DNA from: Melittangium boletus DSM 14713
Lineage (GTDB): Bacteria; Myxococcota; Myxococcia; Myxococcales; Myxococcaceae
Length of the DNA stretch: 64,000 nucleotides
NCBI RefSeq assembly: GCF_002305855.1
Contig: NZ_CP022163.1
Location: forward strand, 868,292 to 932,291
Direction of reading: 5' to 3'
In this document: positions 1 to 8,965 of the stretch, piece by piece
How positions within the stretch are numbered: position 1 is the first letter of the stretch
Layout of the letters: each line of letters starts with the position of its first letter
Notes under the pieces: model-generated
What the model saw: the letters and a program-made list of their open reading frames with translations, nothing else
The model's database searches: none
Told to the model about the DNA's origin: nothing
Translations under genes and position numbers: made by a program

Positions 1-903
1 TTCGCCGCGCATCAGCGGCGGCTGTCCTCCGTGGAGCGCTTCCCGGGCCTCACGGTGCGCAGCCTCATCGGCCTGGAGGACGAGCCGGCCTGGGCCCTGC
101 GGGAGCTGCTGGCGGAAGTGGTCCCCCGGGACGTGGCCGCGAGCCTGGGCGTCAGCCACGCCCCCCAGGCCATGGCCCTGCGCCGGCGCCTGTGCACCGA
201 GGCCCCCGCGGAAGTGCTCTCGGGCCTCAAATTCAACGACTCGGCCGAGGCCTGGTCCCTGCGCGAGTGGGCCCTGCGCGAGGGGCACCTGTCGAACGTG
301 CTGTGCGGACTGGCCGGGCTGGAGGACGACACCGCCTGGGGCCTGCGCGAGCTGGGCGTCAGCCGGGGCCTGTACGCGGATGTGGCGCGCGGCCTGGCCG
401 GCCTGACCTCCGAGCGGGCGGACAGCCTGCGCCAGACACTGCTCGGGCATGCCCGGCTGGCGGTGCTGCGCAGCACCGATGGCCTCGATACACCCTTCGC
501 GCGCCGGTTGCGCGGCGCGCTCGAGAACAAGGCCCGCAAGGTGGTGCTGCGCTCGCTCACCGGGCTCGACACGGCCGAGGCCTGGGCCCTGCGCGAGCGC
601 GGCGCCCCCCTGACGAAGGAGGCCCTGGACTCGGTGGACGGCATGGACGACTCGCGCGCCTGGCGGTTGCGCGAGGCCTTCGTGCGGCGCTGGCCGTGCA
701 CGGTGGTGTCCTCGCTGCGAGGCCTGCCCCTCACGGAACGTGTGGAGACCCTCGTCCTTCATGCGCTGGAGCTGACAGGCAGCCGTCTGCCCGTGTTGCA
801 CAAGGCCTACGGGCTCGTCGCCACCGCTCACGCTGCTACACTGCCGCGTGAACGGCTGATGCCGAGGACGCAAGACGGCGACCCCGCTCAGCCCACGCTC
901 TGA
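1..903 (+). CDS. Leu/Trp-rich repeat protein, C-terminal part (5' end outside window)
   Basis: The frame is open from base 1, so the gene probably starts upstream; a GTG at 31 is the first internal candidate start. The visible 300 or so residues are built of about eight degenerate units of roughly 28-32 residues with the pattern S/GLxGLDxxxAWxLRE followed by an Arg-rich helix. The regular Leu/Trp/Arg spacing suggests an all-helical solenoid (HEAT- or TPR-like). No signal peptide, membrane segment or catalytic motif is visible in this part. The gene ends 19 bases before the DUF4956 gene on the same strand, so the two may be co-transcribed. I do not recognise the family; an N-terminal domain outside the window could define its function. 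Confidence 0.7.
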   Translation, partial: FAAHQRRLSSVERFPGLTVRSLIGLEDEPAWALRELLAEVVPRDVAASLGVSHAPQAMALRRRLCTEAPAEVLSGLKFNDSAEAWSLREWALREGHLSNVLCGLAGLEDDTAWGLRELGVSRGLYADVARGLAGLTSERADSLRQTLLGHARLAVLRSTDGLDTPFARRLRGALENKARKVVLRSLTGLDTAEAWALRERGAPLTKEALDSVDGMDDSRAWRLREAFVRRWPCTVVSSLRGLPLTERVETLVLHALELTGSRLPVLHKAYGLVATAHAATLPRERLMPRTQDGDPAQPTL

Positions 904-922
904 ATACACGAGGTCGTCCACA

Positions 923-1642
923 ATGGAGTCGTTCTTCACGGATGTCAGTCAGGACATGGCCTCCGGCGTCTCGCTTCGCGACGCCGGCATGATGGTGCCC
1001 CGCCTGGTGGCCGCGGTGCTGCTGGGCACGGTGCTGTCCCTGCGTCCGTGGAGGTTGCTCACGGGCCGCTCCCTGCCCAAGGTGGACATGGTGCAGGCGC
1101 AGATCCTGCTGTGCACGGCCTCGGCCGTGATCACCGCCGTCATCGGCAACAGCATGGCCAAGGCCTTTGGCCTCGTGGGCCTGGGCGGCTTCGTGCGCTT
1201 CCGCTCGGGACTCAAGGATCCGCGCGACGCCGCCATCCTGTTCCTGGTGATTGGCCTCGGCATGGCGTGCGGACACGGCAGCCTGGGCCTGGCGGCCGTG
1301 GGAACCGTCTTCGTCGGCTTGCTGCTGTGGGTGCTGGAGCTGTTCGAGAAGAAGGACAAGGACGCCTCGGCGGGCGAGCCCCGGCCGCGCATGCTCGTGT
1401 CCGCGCAGGCGGATGACCTGGTGGGCGCCGAGGAGTGGCTGAGGAAGGCGCTGGGCGAGCGCAACGTGATGGTGCGGGCGTGCGCCATGGATTTCGACGG
1501 GCGCCGGGTGGAACTGGAAGTGGAGGAGAAGGAGCCGGGGACGATCGCGGCGGCGTTGAGCCGGGCCTCGGGGGGTCCCGTACGGGGATTGCGGTGGATG
1601 GAGATGCCCGCCAAGAAATCGGGCAAGGAGGATCGCGGATGA
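923..1642 (+). CDS. DUF4956-family membrane protein
   Basis: This 239-residue protein has about four hydrophobic segments in residues 25-140 and a soluble C-terminal domain of about 100 residues. The central part carries the pattern GFVRFRSGLKDPRD followed by an ILFLVIGLGMACG-like helix, which fits DUF4956 (related to MgtC/SapB-type membrane proteins, where an Arg-Asp-rich loop separates two helices). The C-terminal domain looks like a small alpha/beta fold. The function of DUF4956 is unknown; in other bacteria it often sits with polyphosphate (VTC-like) polymerase or CotH genes, but neither is present here. Its stop overlaps the ATG of the following lipoprotein gene (ATGA at 1639-1642), so the two are translationally coupled. 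Confident on family, not on role. Confidence 0.75.
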   Translation: MESFFTDVSQDMASGVSLRDAGMMVPRLVAAVLLGTVLSLRPWRLLTGRSLPKVDMVQAQILLCTASAVITAVIGNSMAKAFGLVGLGGFVRFRSGLKDPRDAAILFLVIGLGMACGHGSLGLAAVGTVFVGLLLWVLELFEKKDKDASAGEPRPRMLVSAQADDLVGAEEWLRKALGERNVMVRACAMDFDGRRVELEVEEKEPGTIAAALSRASGGPVRGLRWMEMPAKKSGKEDRG

Positions 1643-2400
1643 AGCGCTGGAGCTGGACCGCGCTGGTGGCGGCGGGATGTCTGGTGGGATGCGGAATCGG
1701 CGGCGGTCTGCCTGGCGGGGACGTGCCCGCCATGACGAACCCGGATGGAACGGTGACCCTGCCGGACATTCCGGCGGGCACCGGCCAGGAGGGAGACCCC
1801 TCGACGCCGGAGACCTCCGCGAGTCTGTGGCCGCTCACCCGCGGCTCCACGTGGACGTACCGCATCACGGACCCCTTCAAGGGCGTCTTCGAGAAGCGCG
1901 TGGAAATCCTGGGCGAGGAGACCATCCCCGAGACGACCATGACGGGCATCGCGGTGCGCAGTGTCCAGCCCACCAAGGAGGAGATGTCCTGGCAGGTGGA
2001 GCGCAACGGCACGGTGCTCCGTCTGCGCGAGGAGGACCGCAAGCAGGGCAAGCTGGAGCAGGTGACGACCTGGAGCCCCGCCACCATCAAGTCGCTCTCC
2101 AAGGAGCAGCCCCAGGGGTGGAGCTACACGTCGGACATCCGCGAGCTGACGCGCACCCCCGCGGACAACTCCACGGAGGACAAGGACAAGAGCTACATCT
2201 GGAGCGTGACCGCGGTGAACCAGACCGTCACCACGCCCGCGGGCACCTTCACCAACGCCCTGCGCGTGGAGCGCAAGCGCGGAGACAAGAACAAGCCGGA
2301 GGATGATCGCGTCTACTGGCTGGTGCCCGGCATCGGCAAGGTGAAGGAAGACGGCGAGCGCCTGGAAGAGCTCGTCGCCTACGACGTGAAGAAGCCGTGA
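1639..2400 (+). CDS. putative lipoprotein
   Basis: The start is the ATG of an ATGA overlap with the upstream gene. The 253-residue product begins with Lys-Arg, a hydrophobic stretch and the lipobox LVGC, so it is probably exported and lipid-anchored. A short Gly/Pro/Thr-rich linker (to about residue 70) is followed by a beta-rich domain starting with LWPLTRGSTWTY and ending near YWLVPGIGKVKEDG. This arrangement is typical of secreted proteins that fold as a single beta-sandwich (DUF3108-like), with the final segment describing a 'through-line' strand. No catalytic residues are recognisable. It is coupled to the DUF4956 membrane protein, so the two may act together in the envelope. Function unknown. 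Confidence 0.7.
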   Translation: MKRWSWTALVAAGCLVGCGIGGGLPGGDVPAMTNPDGTVTLPDIPAGTGQEGDPSTPETSASLWPLTRGSTWTYRITDPFKGVFEKRVEILGEETIPETTMTGIAVRSVQPTKEEMSWQVERNGTVLRLREEDRKQGKLEQVTTWSPATIKSLSKEQPQGWSYTSDIRELTRTPADNSTEDKDKSYIWSVTAVNQTVTTPAGTFTNALRVERKRGDKNKPEDDRVYWLVPGIGKVKEDGERLEELVAYDVKKP

Positions 2401-2714
2401 GGCGCCACGGACCGGAGGGCGCACCGCCCCCGGTCCGGTGTGTCCGGCGGAAGCGAATCCTCCGCTCCAACGGAGGAAAGAATTCCCTCACGAAACCGGG
2501 TCAATGGGAAAGCCCTGGAAACGAGCTCCGGAATTCCGCGTGAGCCCAGGAATGACTCACGGATTTTCGCCGGAAAAGTGAGGGGGCCATCTGTCAGCCC
2601 ACATGCCTTTGGGTTCTAGAATCCGCTCTGGCAAAACTTTACCGCCGCGAAGCGAATCGGAGCGGCGGCGAGGTGCGAGCCCCCCGTCGTGCCACCAGAG
2701 AGAGAGCCCCCTAC
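2401..2714. other. intergenic region between lipoprotein and M36 protease
   Basis: About 310 bases without a convincing gene. It holds a GC-rich hairpin just after the lipoprotein stop and then a less GC-rich stretch (about 2455-2600) that probably carries the protease promoter. I see no clear -35/-10 pair that I would commit to. Confidence 0.5.
2409..2436 (+). terminator. terminator-like GC-rich hairpin
   Basis: GGACCGGAGGGCG (2409-2421) can pair with CGCCCCCGGTCC (2425-2436) with one bulge. It lies nine bases after the lipoprotein stop. There is no T-run after it, so it may be a stabilising 3' structure or a factor-dependent stop. Confidence 0.35.
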
Positions 2715-5700
2715 GTGAGAAGGCTGTTTACACATCTGTCGAGTCTGGCGTTGGTGCTGACCGGCACTGGCGCCACTGCCCGCTCCCTGCCGCACTATGA
2801 AGCGATCCAGGACGCCAAGCCCTCGTTCCGGGCGACCGCCGGCTTCGAGTCGGCCGTTGGCGCGAGCCCCCGCGTCGCCCATCGGGACGAGCGCCGGGGA
2901 ACGCCCTCGTTCGTCTGGGTCAACAAGAGCGTGGACATGGCCCAGCGCGCCCAGTTCGCGCGCATGGCGCCCGAGCGGGCCGCGCTGGCCCAGCTCGAGG
3001 AGAACGCCGCGCTCTACGGCCTGAAGTCCTTCAAGGACACGGGCGCGAAGGTGGCGTCCGTCAGCCGCAACGCGCGGGGGGTGACGGTCGTCACGCTCGC
3101 GCAGGATGTCGACGGCGTCGAGGTCTTCCGCCAGTCGCTCAAGTTGCTGCTCAACGCGAACAACGAGCTGGTGGCCATCTCCGGCACGCTGTCCCCGCAT
3201 GTGTCCTCGAGCACCTCCCGCGCGCGCACCCCCTTCCGGCTGGAGGCCTCCGAGGCCATCGCCCGGGCCTATCAGGACCTGACCGGCAACACCCTGGACG
3301 CGAGCCTGCTCGAGGCGCTGCGCCCCGAGTCCGGTGACGACGATCCCTACACGCACTACCGGCTGGCCTCCTACGCGCGGCCCCTCAGCGAGGCGCTGAT
3401 CATCCCGGCACGTGCCCGGCGGGTGCTCTACCCGATGCCGGACGCGCTGGTGCCCGCCTACTACCTGGAGCTCAACACCGGGAGCGTGAGGCACACGGAC
3501 TCGGACTACTACGCCTACGTGGTGTCGGCGCTGGACGGGCGGCTGCTCTCGCGCATCAACCTCACGGCGCACGCGGACTTCTCCTACCGCGTCTGGGCGG
3601 ACACCACGCCGCCCTACACCCCCAAGGATGGACCCTCGGGCAACGGCGCCACGCCGCACCCCACGGGCACGCCGGGCACCTACCTCCCGCCCCCGTTCGA
3701 GGCCCAGTCCCTGATCACCCTGCAGAACGTGCCCTTCAGCCGCAATGATCCCTGGCTGCCGACTGGCGCCGTGGAGACCACGGGCAACAACGTGGATGCC
3801 TACGGGGACCTGACCGCGCCGGACGGCTACAACAACGGCGACCTGCGCCCCATGGTCACCGCGCCGGGCGTGTTCGACCGCACGTTCACGTTCGACGAGC
3901 AGCCCTACGCCAACGCGACGCAGGTCGCCGCGACCACCACGCAGCTGTTCTTCGTGAACAACTGGCTGCACGACTGGTTCTACGACTCGGGCTTCGACGA
4001 GGCCTCCGGCAACGCGCAGAGCACCAACTACGGCCGCGGCGGACGGGAGAAGGATCCCATCGCGGCGCAGGCGCAGGACTACAGCGGCCGCAACAACGCG
4101 AACATGAGCACGCCGGCGGACGGTGCGTCCCCGCGCATGCAGATGTACATCTTCGACAACAGGAACGCGCACGTCACGGCGCTCGGGCCGGACAGCGTCG
4201 CGGGTGAGTACAAGGCGGGCGTGGCGGGCAGCTTCGGCCCGTCGGTGTTCGACGTGACGGCCGAGGTGGTGCTCGCCAATGACGGCACGGCGCCGACCGC
4301 CGACGCCTGCACCCCGCTGACCAACGGCGCGGAGGTGAGCGGGAAGATCGCCTTCATCGATCGCGGCTCGTGTGACTTCACCGCCAAGGTGATGAACGCG
4401 CAGAACGCGGGCGCCGTCGGCGTCATCATCGCGGACAACGTGGACGGCCCCGTGGTGAACCTGGGCGGCGAGTCCACCACCGTCACCATCCCCACGCTGC
4501 GCATCACGCGGGCGAGCGGCAACAAGCTGCGGGCCACCATCCCCGGGCTCACCGCGCGGCTCCAGCGCCTGGCCGTCATCAACCTCGATGGCACGATCGA
4601 CAACGCCATCGTGGCGCACGAGTGGGGCCACTACATCAGCAACCGGCTCGTGCAGAACTCCGCCGGCCTGGTCAACAACCAGGGCCGCTCCATGGGCGAG
4701 GGCTGGGGAGACTTCCACGCCCTGCTGATGATCGCGCGCGCGGAGGACATCAACGTCCCCTCCAACGCCAACTGGAACGGTGCCTACGGCGCGGCCGACT
4801 ACGCCACGCGGGGCTCGTCCGAGGACAGCACCTTCTTCGGCATCCGCCGCGTCACCTACTCGGCGGACATGGCCAAGAACGCGCTCACCTTCCGGCACAT
4901 CGTCAACGGCCAGCCCCTGCCCACCTCGGCGCCCATCTCCAACAGCGGCGGCGTCAACTCGGAGGTCCACAACTCGGGTGAGATCTGGGCCACCATGCTG
5001 TGGGAGTGCTACGTGTCGCTCTTGCGCGCGCACCCCTTCGCGGAGGCGCAGTCGCGCATGAAGAGCTACCTGGTCAACGGCTACAAGATGACGCCCGCCG
5101 CCCCCACCTTCCTGGAGGCGCGTGACGCGGTCATCGCGGCGGCCATGGCGAACGATCCGGCGGATGGAGACCGCTTCTGGCGCGCGTTCGCCCGGCGCGG
5201 CGCGGGCGTGGGCGCGGTGGCCCCGGACCGCTACTCCACCACCCACGAGGGCGTGGTCGAGAGCTTCACCGTGGGCGCGGACCTCGCCATCGTCTCCCTG
5301 TCCCTCTCGGATGACGTCGCCGCCACGTCCTGCGACCAGGACGGCGTCCTCGACAACGGCGAGACGGGCCGCCTGCGCATCGTCGTGCGCAACACCGGCT
5401 CGCAGCCGGCCACCCGGGCCACCGCCACCGTGCTCTCCAGCAGCAAGGGCGTGTCGGTGGGCCATGGCGGCGCGGTGACCTTCCCCACCATTCCCGTGGG
5501 CGGAACCGTCGAGGCGTACATCCCCGTGTCGCTCAATGGCGCCGCCACGGCCCAGCGGGTGGACATCCTCGTCGCCGCGCGGGACGAGCAGCAGGCCATT
5601 CCGGGAGACCGGACGCTCGGCTTGTCCGTGAGGGCCAACTACAATGAGTCGCCCCACTCCAGCGCCAAGGAAGGGGTGGACGCCCTCAACCTGCCGTGGA

Positions 5701-8102
5701 CCGTGGAGCACGACGCGGCCCTGGCCGACTCGGACTTCGGCGTGGTGACGTTCAACGCCGATCTCAACCGGGCCTTCTTCGGGCCGAACGAGGGCGCGCC
5801 GAGCGACCTGCGCCTCATCACCCCCAACCTCCAGGTGGGCACCGGGCCGTTCACCCTCACGTTCCGTCAGGCGTATGACTTCGAGCAGGACACCTCGGTC
5901 ACGCCGCCGGACTACTACGACGGCGCCGTCATCGAGCTGACCGAGGACAACGGCCAGACGTGGGTGGACATCGGCGGCCCGCTGTACAAGGGCGAGCTGT
6001 ACAACGACCCGGTGGGCTACCCGACCAACAAGAACCCGCTCAAGGGCCGCCAGGCCATCGTGGGACAGACCACGGACTTCCCCGCCTTCATCACCTCCAC
6101 GCTGGACCTGGGGACGACCTACGCGGGCAAGACGGTGCGCATCCGCTTCCGCATCGGCTCGGACAACGGCGCCGCGGCGACGGGCTGGTTGCTGGACGAT
6201 CTCGAGTTCACCGGCATCACCAACACGCCCTTCACCATCCTCGCCGAGCAGCCCGCGGCGTGCGTGAGGAACCGGCCCCCGGTGGCGTCCGCTGGAGCGG
6301 ACCAGACGGTGAACGAGCGCACGGCCGTGACGCTCACGGGCACGGCCTACGATCCGAACAACGATCCGCTCTCCTATAGCTGGACGCAGCTGTCCGGCCC
6401 GCCGGCGACGCTCTCGGGCACCGACACGCTCAAGGCCACCTTCACCGCTCCCGAGGTGACGCAGGACTCGGACCTGGTGTTCCACCTGGCCGTGTCCGAT
6501 GGGACCGACACGACCACCAGCACCGTGACCGTGCACGTGCGCAACGTGAACCGGGCGCCCACCGCCAACGCGGGCCTGGATGGCACCGTGGATGAGCACG
6601 CCAGCTACACGCTGTCGGGCTCGGCGTCGGACGAGGACAACGACACCCTCACCTACCGCTGGTTCCAGACGGCGGGCACGCCCGTGGCCCTGTCCAACGC
6701 CAACACCCTGACCGCCTCGTTCGTCGCTCCGGAAATCACCCTGGACGAGACGCTCACCTTCACCCTGTGGGTGAGCGACGGCACGGCGAGCGTCGAGGAC
6801 TCGGTGAACGTGACGGTGCGCAACGTCAACCGCGCGCCCGTGGTGAACGTGTCCAACAAGCGCGTCGAGCAAGACACCCAGGTGACGCTCTCCGCCCAGG
6901 CCTCGGACCCGGACGGGGACCCGCTCACCTACAACTGGACGCAGAAGTCCGGCCCGCCGGTGACCCTCACGGGAGCGAACACGCTCACGCCGTCCTTCAC
7001 CGCGCCCAGCGTGACGGCCGACACCGAGCTCACCTTCGAGCTGACCGTCTCCGACGGCTCGGACACCAGCAAGGCCACCGCCATCGTGACGGTCGTCCAG
7101 GGCAACGTCCCCAACGATCCGCCCACCGCCAACGCGGGCCTGGACGGCACCGTGGAGGAGCGCGCCAGCTACACGCTGATGGGCTCGGCGAGCGACCTGG
7201 ACGGTGACACCCTCACCTACCGGTGGTTCCAGACGGCGGGCACGCCCGTGGCCCTGTCCAACGCCAACACCCTGACCGCCTCGTTCATCGCGCCCGAGGT
7301 GGCGACCAGCGAGACGCTCACCTTCACCCTGTGGGTGAGCGACGGCAAGGCGAGCGCCGAGGACTCGGTGAACGTGACGGTGAACAACGTCAACCGCGCG
7401 CCCACGGTGCAGGTGTCCGACGTGATCGCGCAGGAGCGCACCACGGTCCAGCTGCACGCCATCGCCTCGGATCCGGACGGCGACGGGCTCACCTACAGCT
7501 GGACGCAGCTGTCCGGCCCGCCGGTGACCCTCACGGGCCAGGACACCGCTCGCCCCACGTTCGCGGCCGGGGACGTCAACGCCGACACGGACTTCACCTT
7601 CCAGGTGAGCGTGAGCGACGGCGCGGCCTCCGTGACGGGTGACGTGAAGGTGACCGTGCGCAACGAGAATCGCGCGCCCACGGCCGTCGCGGGTGACGCG
7701 GTGACGGTCGACTCCGGCGCGACGTTCCAGCTCAACGGCGGCGCCAGCTCGGATCCCGACGGTGACGCCCTGACCTACGCGTGGACGCAGGTGGGCGGTC
7801 CCTGGGCGACGATCCAGGGGGCGACCACCGCCACCCCGAGCATCACCGCTCCAGCGCTGGAGACGGACACCGAGCTGCGCTTCAGCCTCGTCGTGAATGA
7901 CGGCGTGGTGTCGAGCCAGCCCTCCATCGTCTCCGTCACCGTGAAGGGCGCCCCGAAGGACGGCGGCGGCAACGGTGATGGCAACGGCGGTGGTGATGAC
8001 GATGACAACGGTGGCGGCTGCTCGGCCACCGGCGCGGGCATGCCGGTGAGCATGCTCGGTCTGGGCCTGCTCGGCCTGCTGCGCCGCCGTCGGATGAACT
8101 GA
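2715..8102 (+). CDS. secreted M36 (fungalysin-type) metalloprotease with PA domain, PKD/K319-like repeats and MYXO-CTERM tail
   Basis: I chose the GTG at 2715 because AGAGAG lies just upstream and the N-terminus then reads as a signal peptide (RRLFTHLSSLALVL); a GTG at 2673 is also in frame. The 1795-residue product has an FTP-like propeptide, then a peptidase M36 domain with zinc motif HEWGH at residues 635-639 and the downstream glutamate E662 in GEGWGDF. A PA insert (roughly residues 530-600, with DRGSCDF) sits before the zinc motif. After it come a CARDB-like beta domain, a jelly-roll-like region, and six PKD/K319-type domains of about 95 residues starting with patterns such as PVASAGADQTV. 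A Gly/Asp/Asn linker leads to CSATGAG, a hydrophobic helix and RRRRMN, the MYXO-CTERM sorting signal. Expected to be a surface-anchored or released predatory protease. It stands alone between two terminators. Confidence 0.93.
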   Translation: MRRLFTHLSSLALVLTGTGATARSLPHYEAIQDAKPSFRATAGFESAVGASPRVAHRDERRGTPSFVWVNKSVDMAQRAQFARMAPERAALAQLEENAALYGLKSFKDTGAKVASVSRNARGVTVVTLAQDVDGVEVFRQSLKLLLNANNELVAISGTLSPHVSSSTSRARTPFRLEASEAIARAYQDLTGNTLDASLLEALRPESGDDDPYTHYRLASYARPLSEALIIPARARRVLYPMPDALVPAYYLELNTGSVRHTDSDYYAYVVSALDGRLLSRINLTAHADFSYRVWADTTPPYTPKDGPSGNGATPHPTGTPGTYLPPPFEAQSLITLQNVPFSRNDPWLPTGAVETTGNNVDAYGDLTAPDGYNNGDLRPMVTAPGVFDRTFTFDEQPYANATQVAATTTQLFFVNNWLHDWFYDSGFDEASGNAQSTNYGRGGREKDPIAAQAQDYSGRNNANMSTPADGASPRMQMYIFDNRNAHVTALGPDSVAGEYKAGVAGSFGPSVFDVTAEVVLANDGTAPTADACTPLTNGAEVSGKIAFIDRGSCDFTAKVMNAQNAGAVGVIIADNVDGPVVNLGGESTTVTIPTLRITRASGNKLRATIPGLTARLQRLAVINLDGTIDNAIVAHEWGHYISNRLVQNSAGLVNNQGRSMGEGWGDFHALLMIARAEDINVPSNANWNGAYGAADYATRGSSEDSTFFGIRRVTYSADMAKNALTFRHIVNGQPLPTSAPISNSGGVNSEVHNSGEIWATMLWECYVSLLRAHPFAEAQSRMKSYLVNGYKMTPAAPTFLEARDAVIAAAMANDPADGDRFWRAFARRGAGVGAVAPDRYSTTHEGVVESFTVGADLAIVSLSLSDDVAATSCDQDGVLDNGETGRLRIVVRNTGSQPATRATATVLSSSKGVSVGHGGAVTFPTIPVGGTVEAYIPVSLNGAATAQRVDILVAARDEQQAIPGDRTLGLSVRANYNESPHSSAKEGVDALNLPWTVEHDAALADSDFGVVTFNADLNRAFFGPNEGAPSDLRLITPNLQVGTGPFTLTFRQAYDFEQDTSVTPPDYYDGAVIELTEDNGQTWVDIGGPLYKGELYNDPVGYPTNKNPLKGRQAIVGQTTDFPAFITSTLDLGTTYAGKTVRIRFRIGSDNGAAATGWLLDDLEFTGITNTPFTILAEQPAACVRNRPPVASAGADQTVNERTAVTLTGTAYDPNNDPLSYSWTQLSGPPATLSGTDTLKATFTAPEVTQDSDLVFHLAVSDGTDTTTSTVTVHVRNVNRAPTANAGLDGTVDEHASYTLSGSASDEDNDTLTYRWFQTAGTPVALSNANTLTASFVAPEITLDETLTFTLWVSDGTASVEDSVNVTVRNVNRAPVVNVSNKRVEQDTQVTLSAQASDPDGDPLTYNWTQKSGPPVTLTGANTLTPSFTAPSVTADTELTFELTVSDGSDTSKATAIVTVVQGNVPNDPPTANAGLDGTVEERASYTLMGSASDLDGDTLTYRWFQTAGTPVALSNANTLTASFIAPEVATSETLTFTLWVSDGKASAEDSVNVTVNNVNRAPTVQVSDVIAQERTTVQLHAIASDPDGDGLTYSWTQLSGPPVTLTGQDTARPTFAAGDVNADTDFTFQVSVSDGAASVTGDVKVTVRNENRAPTAVAGDAVTVDSGATFQLNGGASSDPDGDALTYAWTQVGGPWATIQGATTATPSITAPALETDTELRFSLVVNDGVVSSQPSIVSVTVKGAPKDGGGNGDGNGGGDDDDNGGGCSATGAGMPVSMLGLGLLGLLRRRRMN
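6558..7403 (+). repeat. duplicated PKD-like domain DNA, copies at 6558-6839 and 7122-7403
   Basis: The two 282-bp segments are nearly identical at the DNA level, offset by 564 bases (188 codons). Both contain the same long run encoding TYRWFQTAGTPVALSNANTL. The intervening domain differs. This indicates a recent duplication, or gene conversion, of a domain within the protease gene. Confidence 0.8.
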
Positions 8103-8111
8103 CGCGCGCCT

Positions 8112-8145
8112 CCCCTCCCCCGCCAGAGTCGCGGTGGGGGAGGGG
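8112..8145. terminator. bidirectional terminator-like hairpin after the M36 gene
   Basis: CCCCTCCCCCGCC (8112-8124) pairs with GGTGGGGGAGGGG (8133-8145), giving a 13-bp stem with one G-U pair and an eight-base loop. It begins ten bases after the protease stop. There is no strong T-run. Confidence 0.6.
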
Positions 8146-8182
8146 TGGAAGTACCGGCGATCCTCGCGTAGAGCTTGGCTCC

Positions 8183-8965
8183 GTGAAGACGCCCTCATTG
8201 GATCCCCCCGCCTCCAACGTCCTGTCGGTCGTCGCGCTGCGCAAGCACTACGGCGGCACCCCCGCCGTGGATGACCTGTCCTTCCACGTGGGCCGCCGGG
8301 AGATCGTCGGGCTGCTCGGCGGCAACGGCGCGGGAAAGACGACCACCATCAACATGGTGCTCGGCATCCTCGAGCCCAGCGCGGGAACCATCCTCATCGA
8401 GGGGGTGGACCTGGCGAAGGCCCGGGCCCAGGCGCTCGCGCACACCAACTTCGCCGCCATCTACGCGCCCCTGCCCGGCAACCTCACCGTCCAGCAGAAC
8501 CTGCGCGTCTTCGGGATGCTCTACGGCGTGAAGAAGCTCTCCGCGCGCATCGAGGAGCTGCTCACGCGCTTCGACCTGCGGCGCTTCCGCGACACGAAGA
8601 GCGGCGTGCTCTCCTCGGGAGAGCAGACCCGGCTGACGCTGGCCAAGGCCATGCTCAACGAGCCCCGGTTGCTCCTCCTGGACGAGCCCACCGCCTCGTT
8701 GGATCCCGCGACGGCCCGGGACATCCGTACCCGCATCCGTGACTTCGCGACCCAGGGCCCTGGCGGCGTGCTGTGGACGTCCCACAACATGTACGAGGTC
8801 GAGGAGGTCTGTGACCGGGTGCTCATCGTCTCGCGAGGGAAGATCCTCCTCCAGGGCAACCCCCGGACGCTGCCGGCCGAGCACGGCAAGGCGACGCTCG
8901 AGGAGCTCTTCATCTCCGTGGTCCGCGGACCGGACGCGCTGGAGCACACGAGGGCGGTGTCATGA
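8183..8965 (+). CDS. ABC transporter ATP-binding protein (ABC-2 exporter type)
   Basis: This 260-residue ATPase starts at GTG 8183. It shows Walker A GGNGAGKTTT (about residue 49), a signature LSSGEQTRL, Walker B LLLLDEPTA, and the switch His in LWTSHNMYEVEEV. The length and the DrrA/NodI-like layout fit the soluble half of an ABC-2 exporter. Its last codons overlap the permease start (ATGA at 8962-8965), so the two subunits are made together. The substrate cannot be read from the sequence; such pairs export antibiotics, polysaccharides or lipids. In place of the usual LSGGQ it has LSSGEQ, a variant seen in NodI/CcmA-like ATPases. Confidence 0.92.
   Translation: MKTPSLDPPASNVLSVVALRKHYGGTPAVDDLSFHVGRREIVGLLGGNGAGKTTTINMVLGILEPSAGTILIEGVDLAKARAQALAHTNFAAIYAPLPGNLTVQQNLRVFGMLYGVKKLSARIEELLTRFDLRRFRDTKSGVLSSGEQTRLTLAKAMLNEPRLLLLDEPTASLDPATARDIRTRIRDFATQGPGGVLWTSHNMYEVEEVCDRVLIVSRGKILLQGNPRTLPAEHGKATLEELFISVVRGPDALEHTRAVS

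Noticed and set aside
2616..8198. A very long open frame on the strand opposite the M36 protease
   Set aside because: In high-GC DNA the antisense frame of a long real gene is often open. Its translation is Arg/His/Gly/Val low-complexity sequence with no domain, while the forward frame is a full protease.
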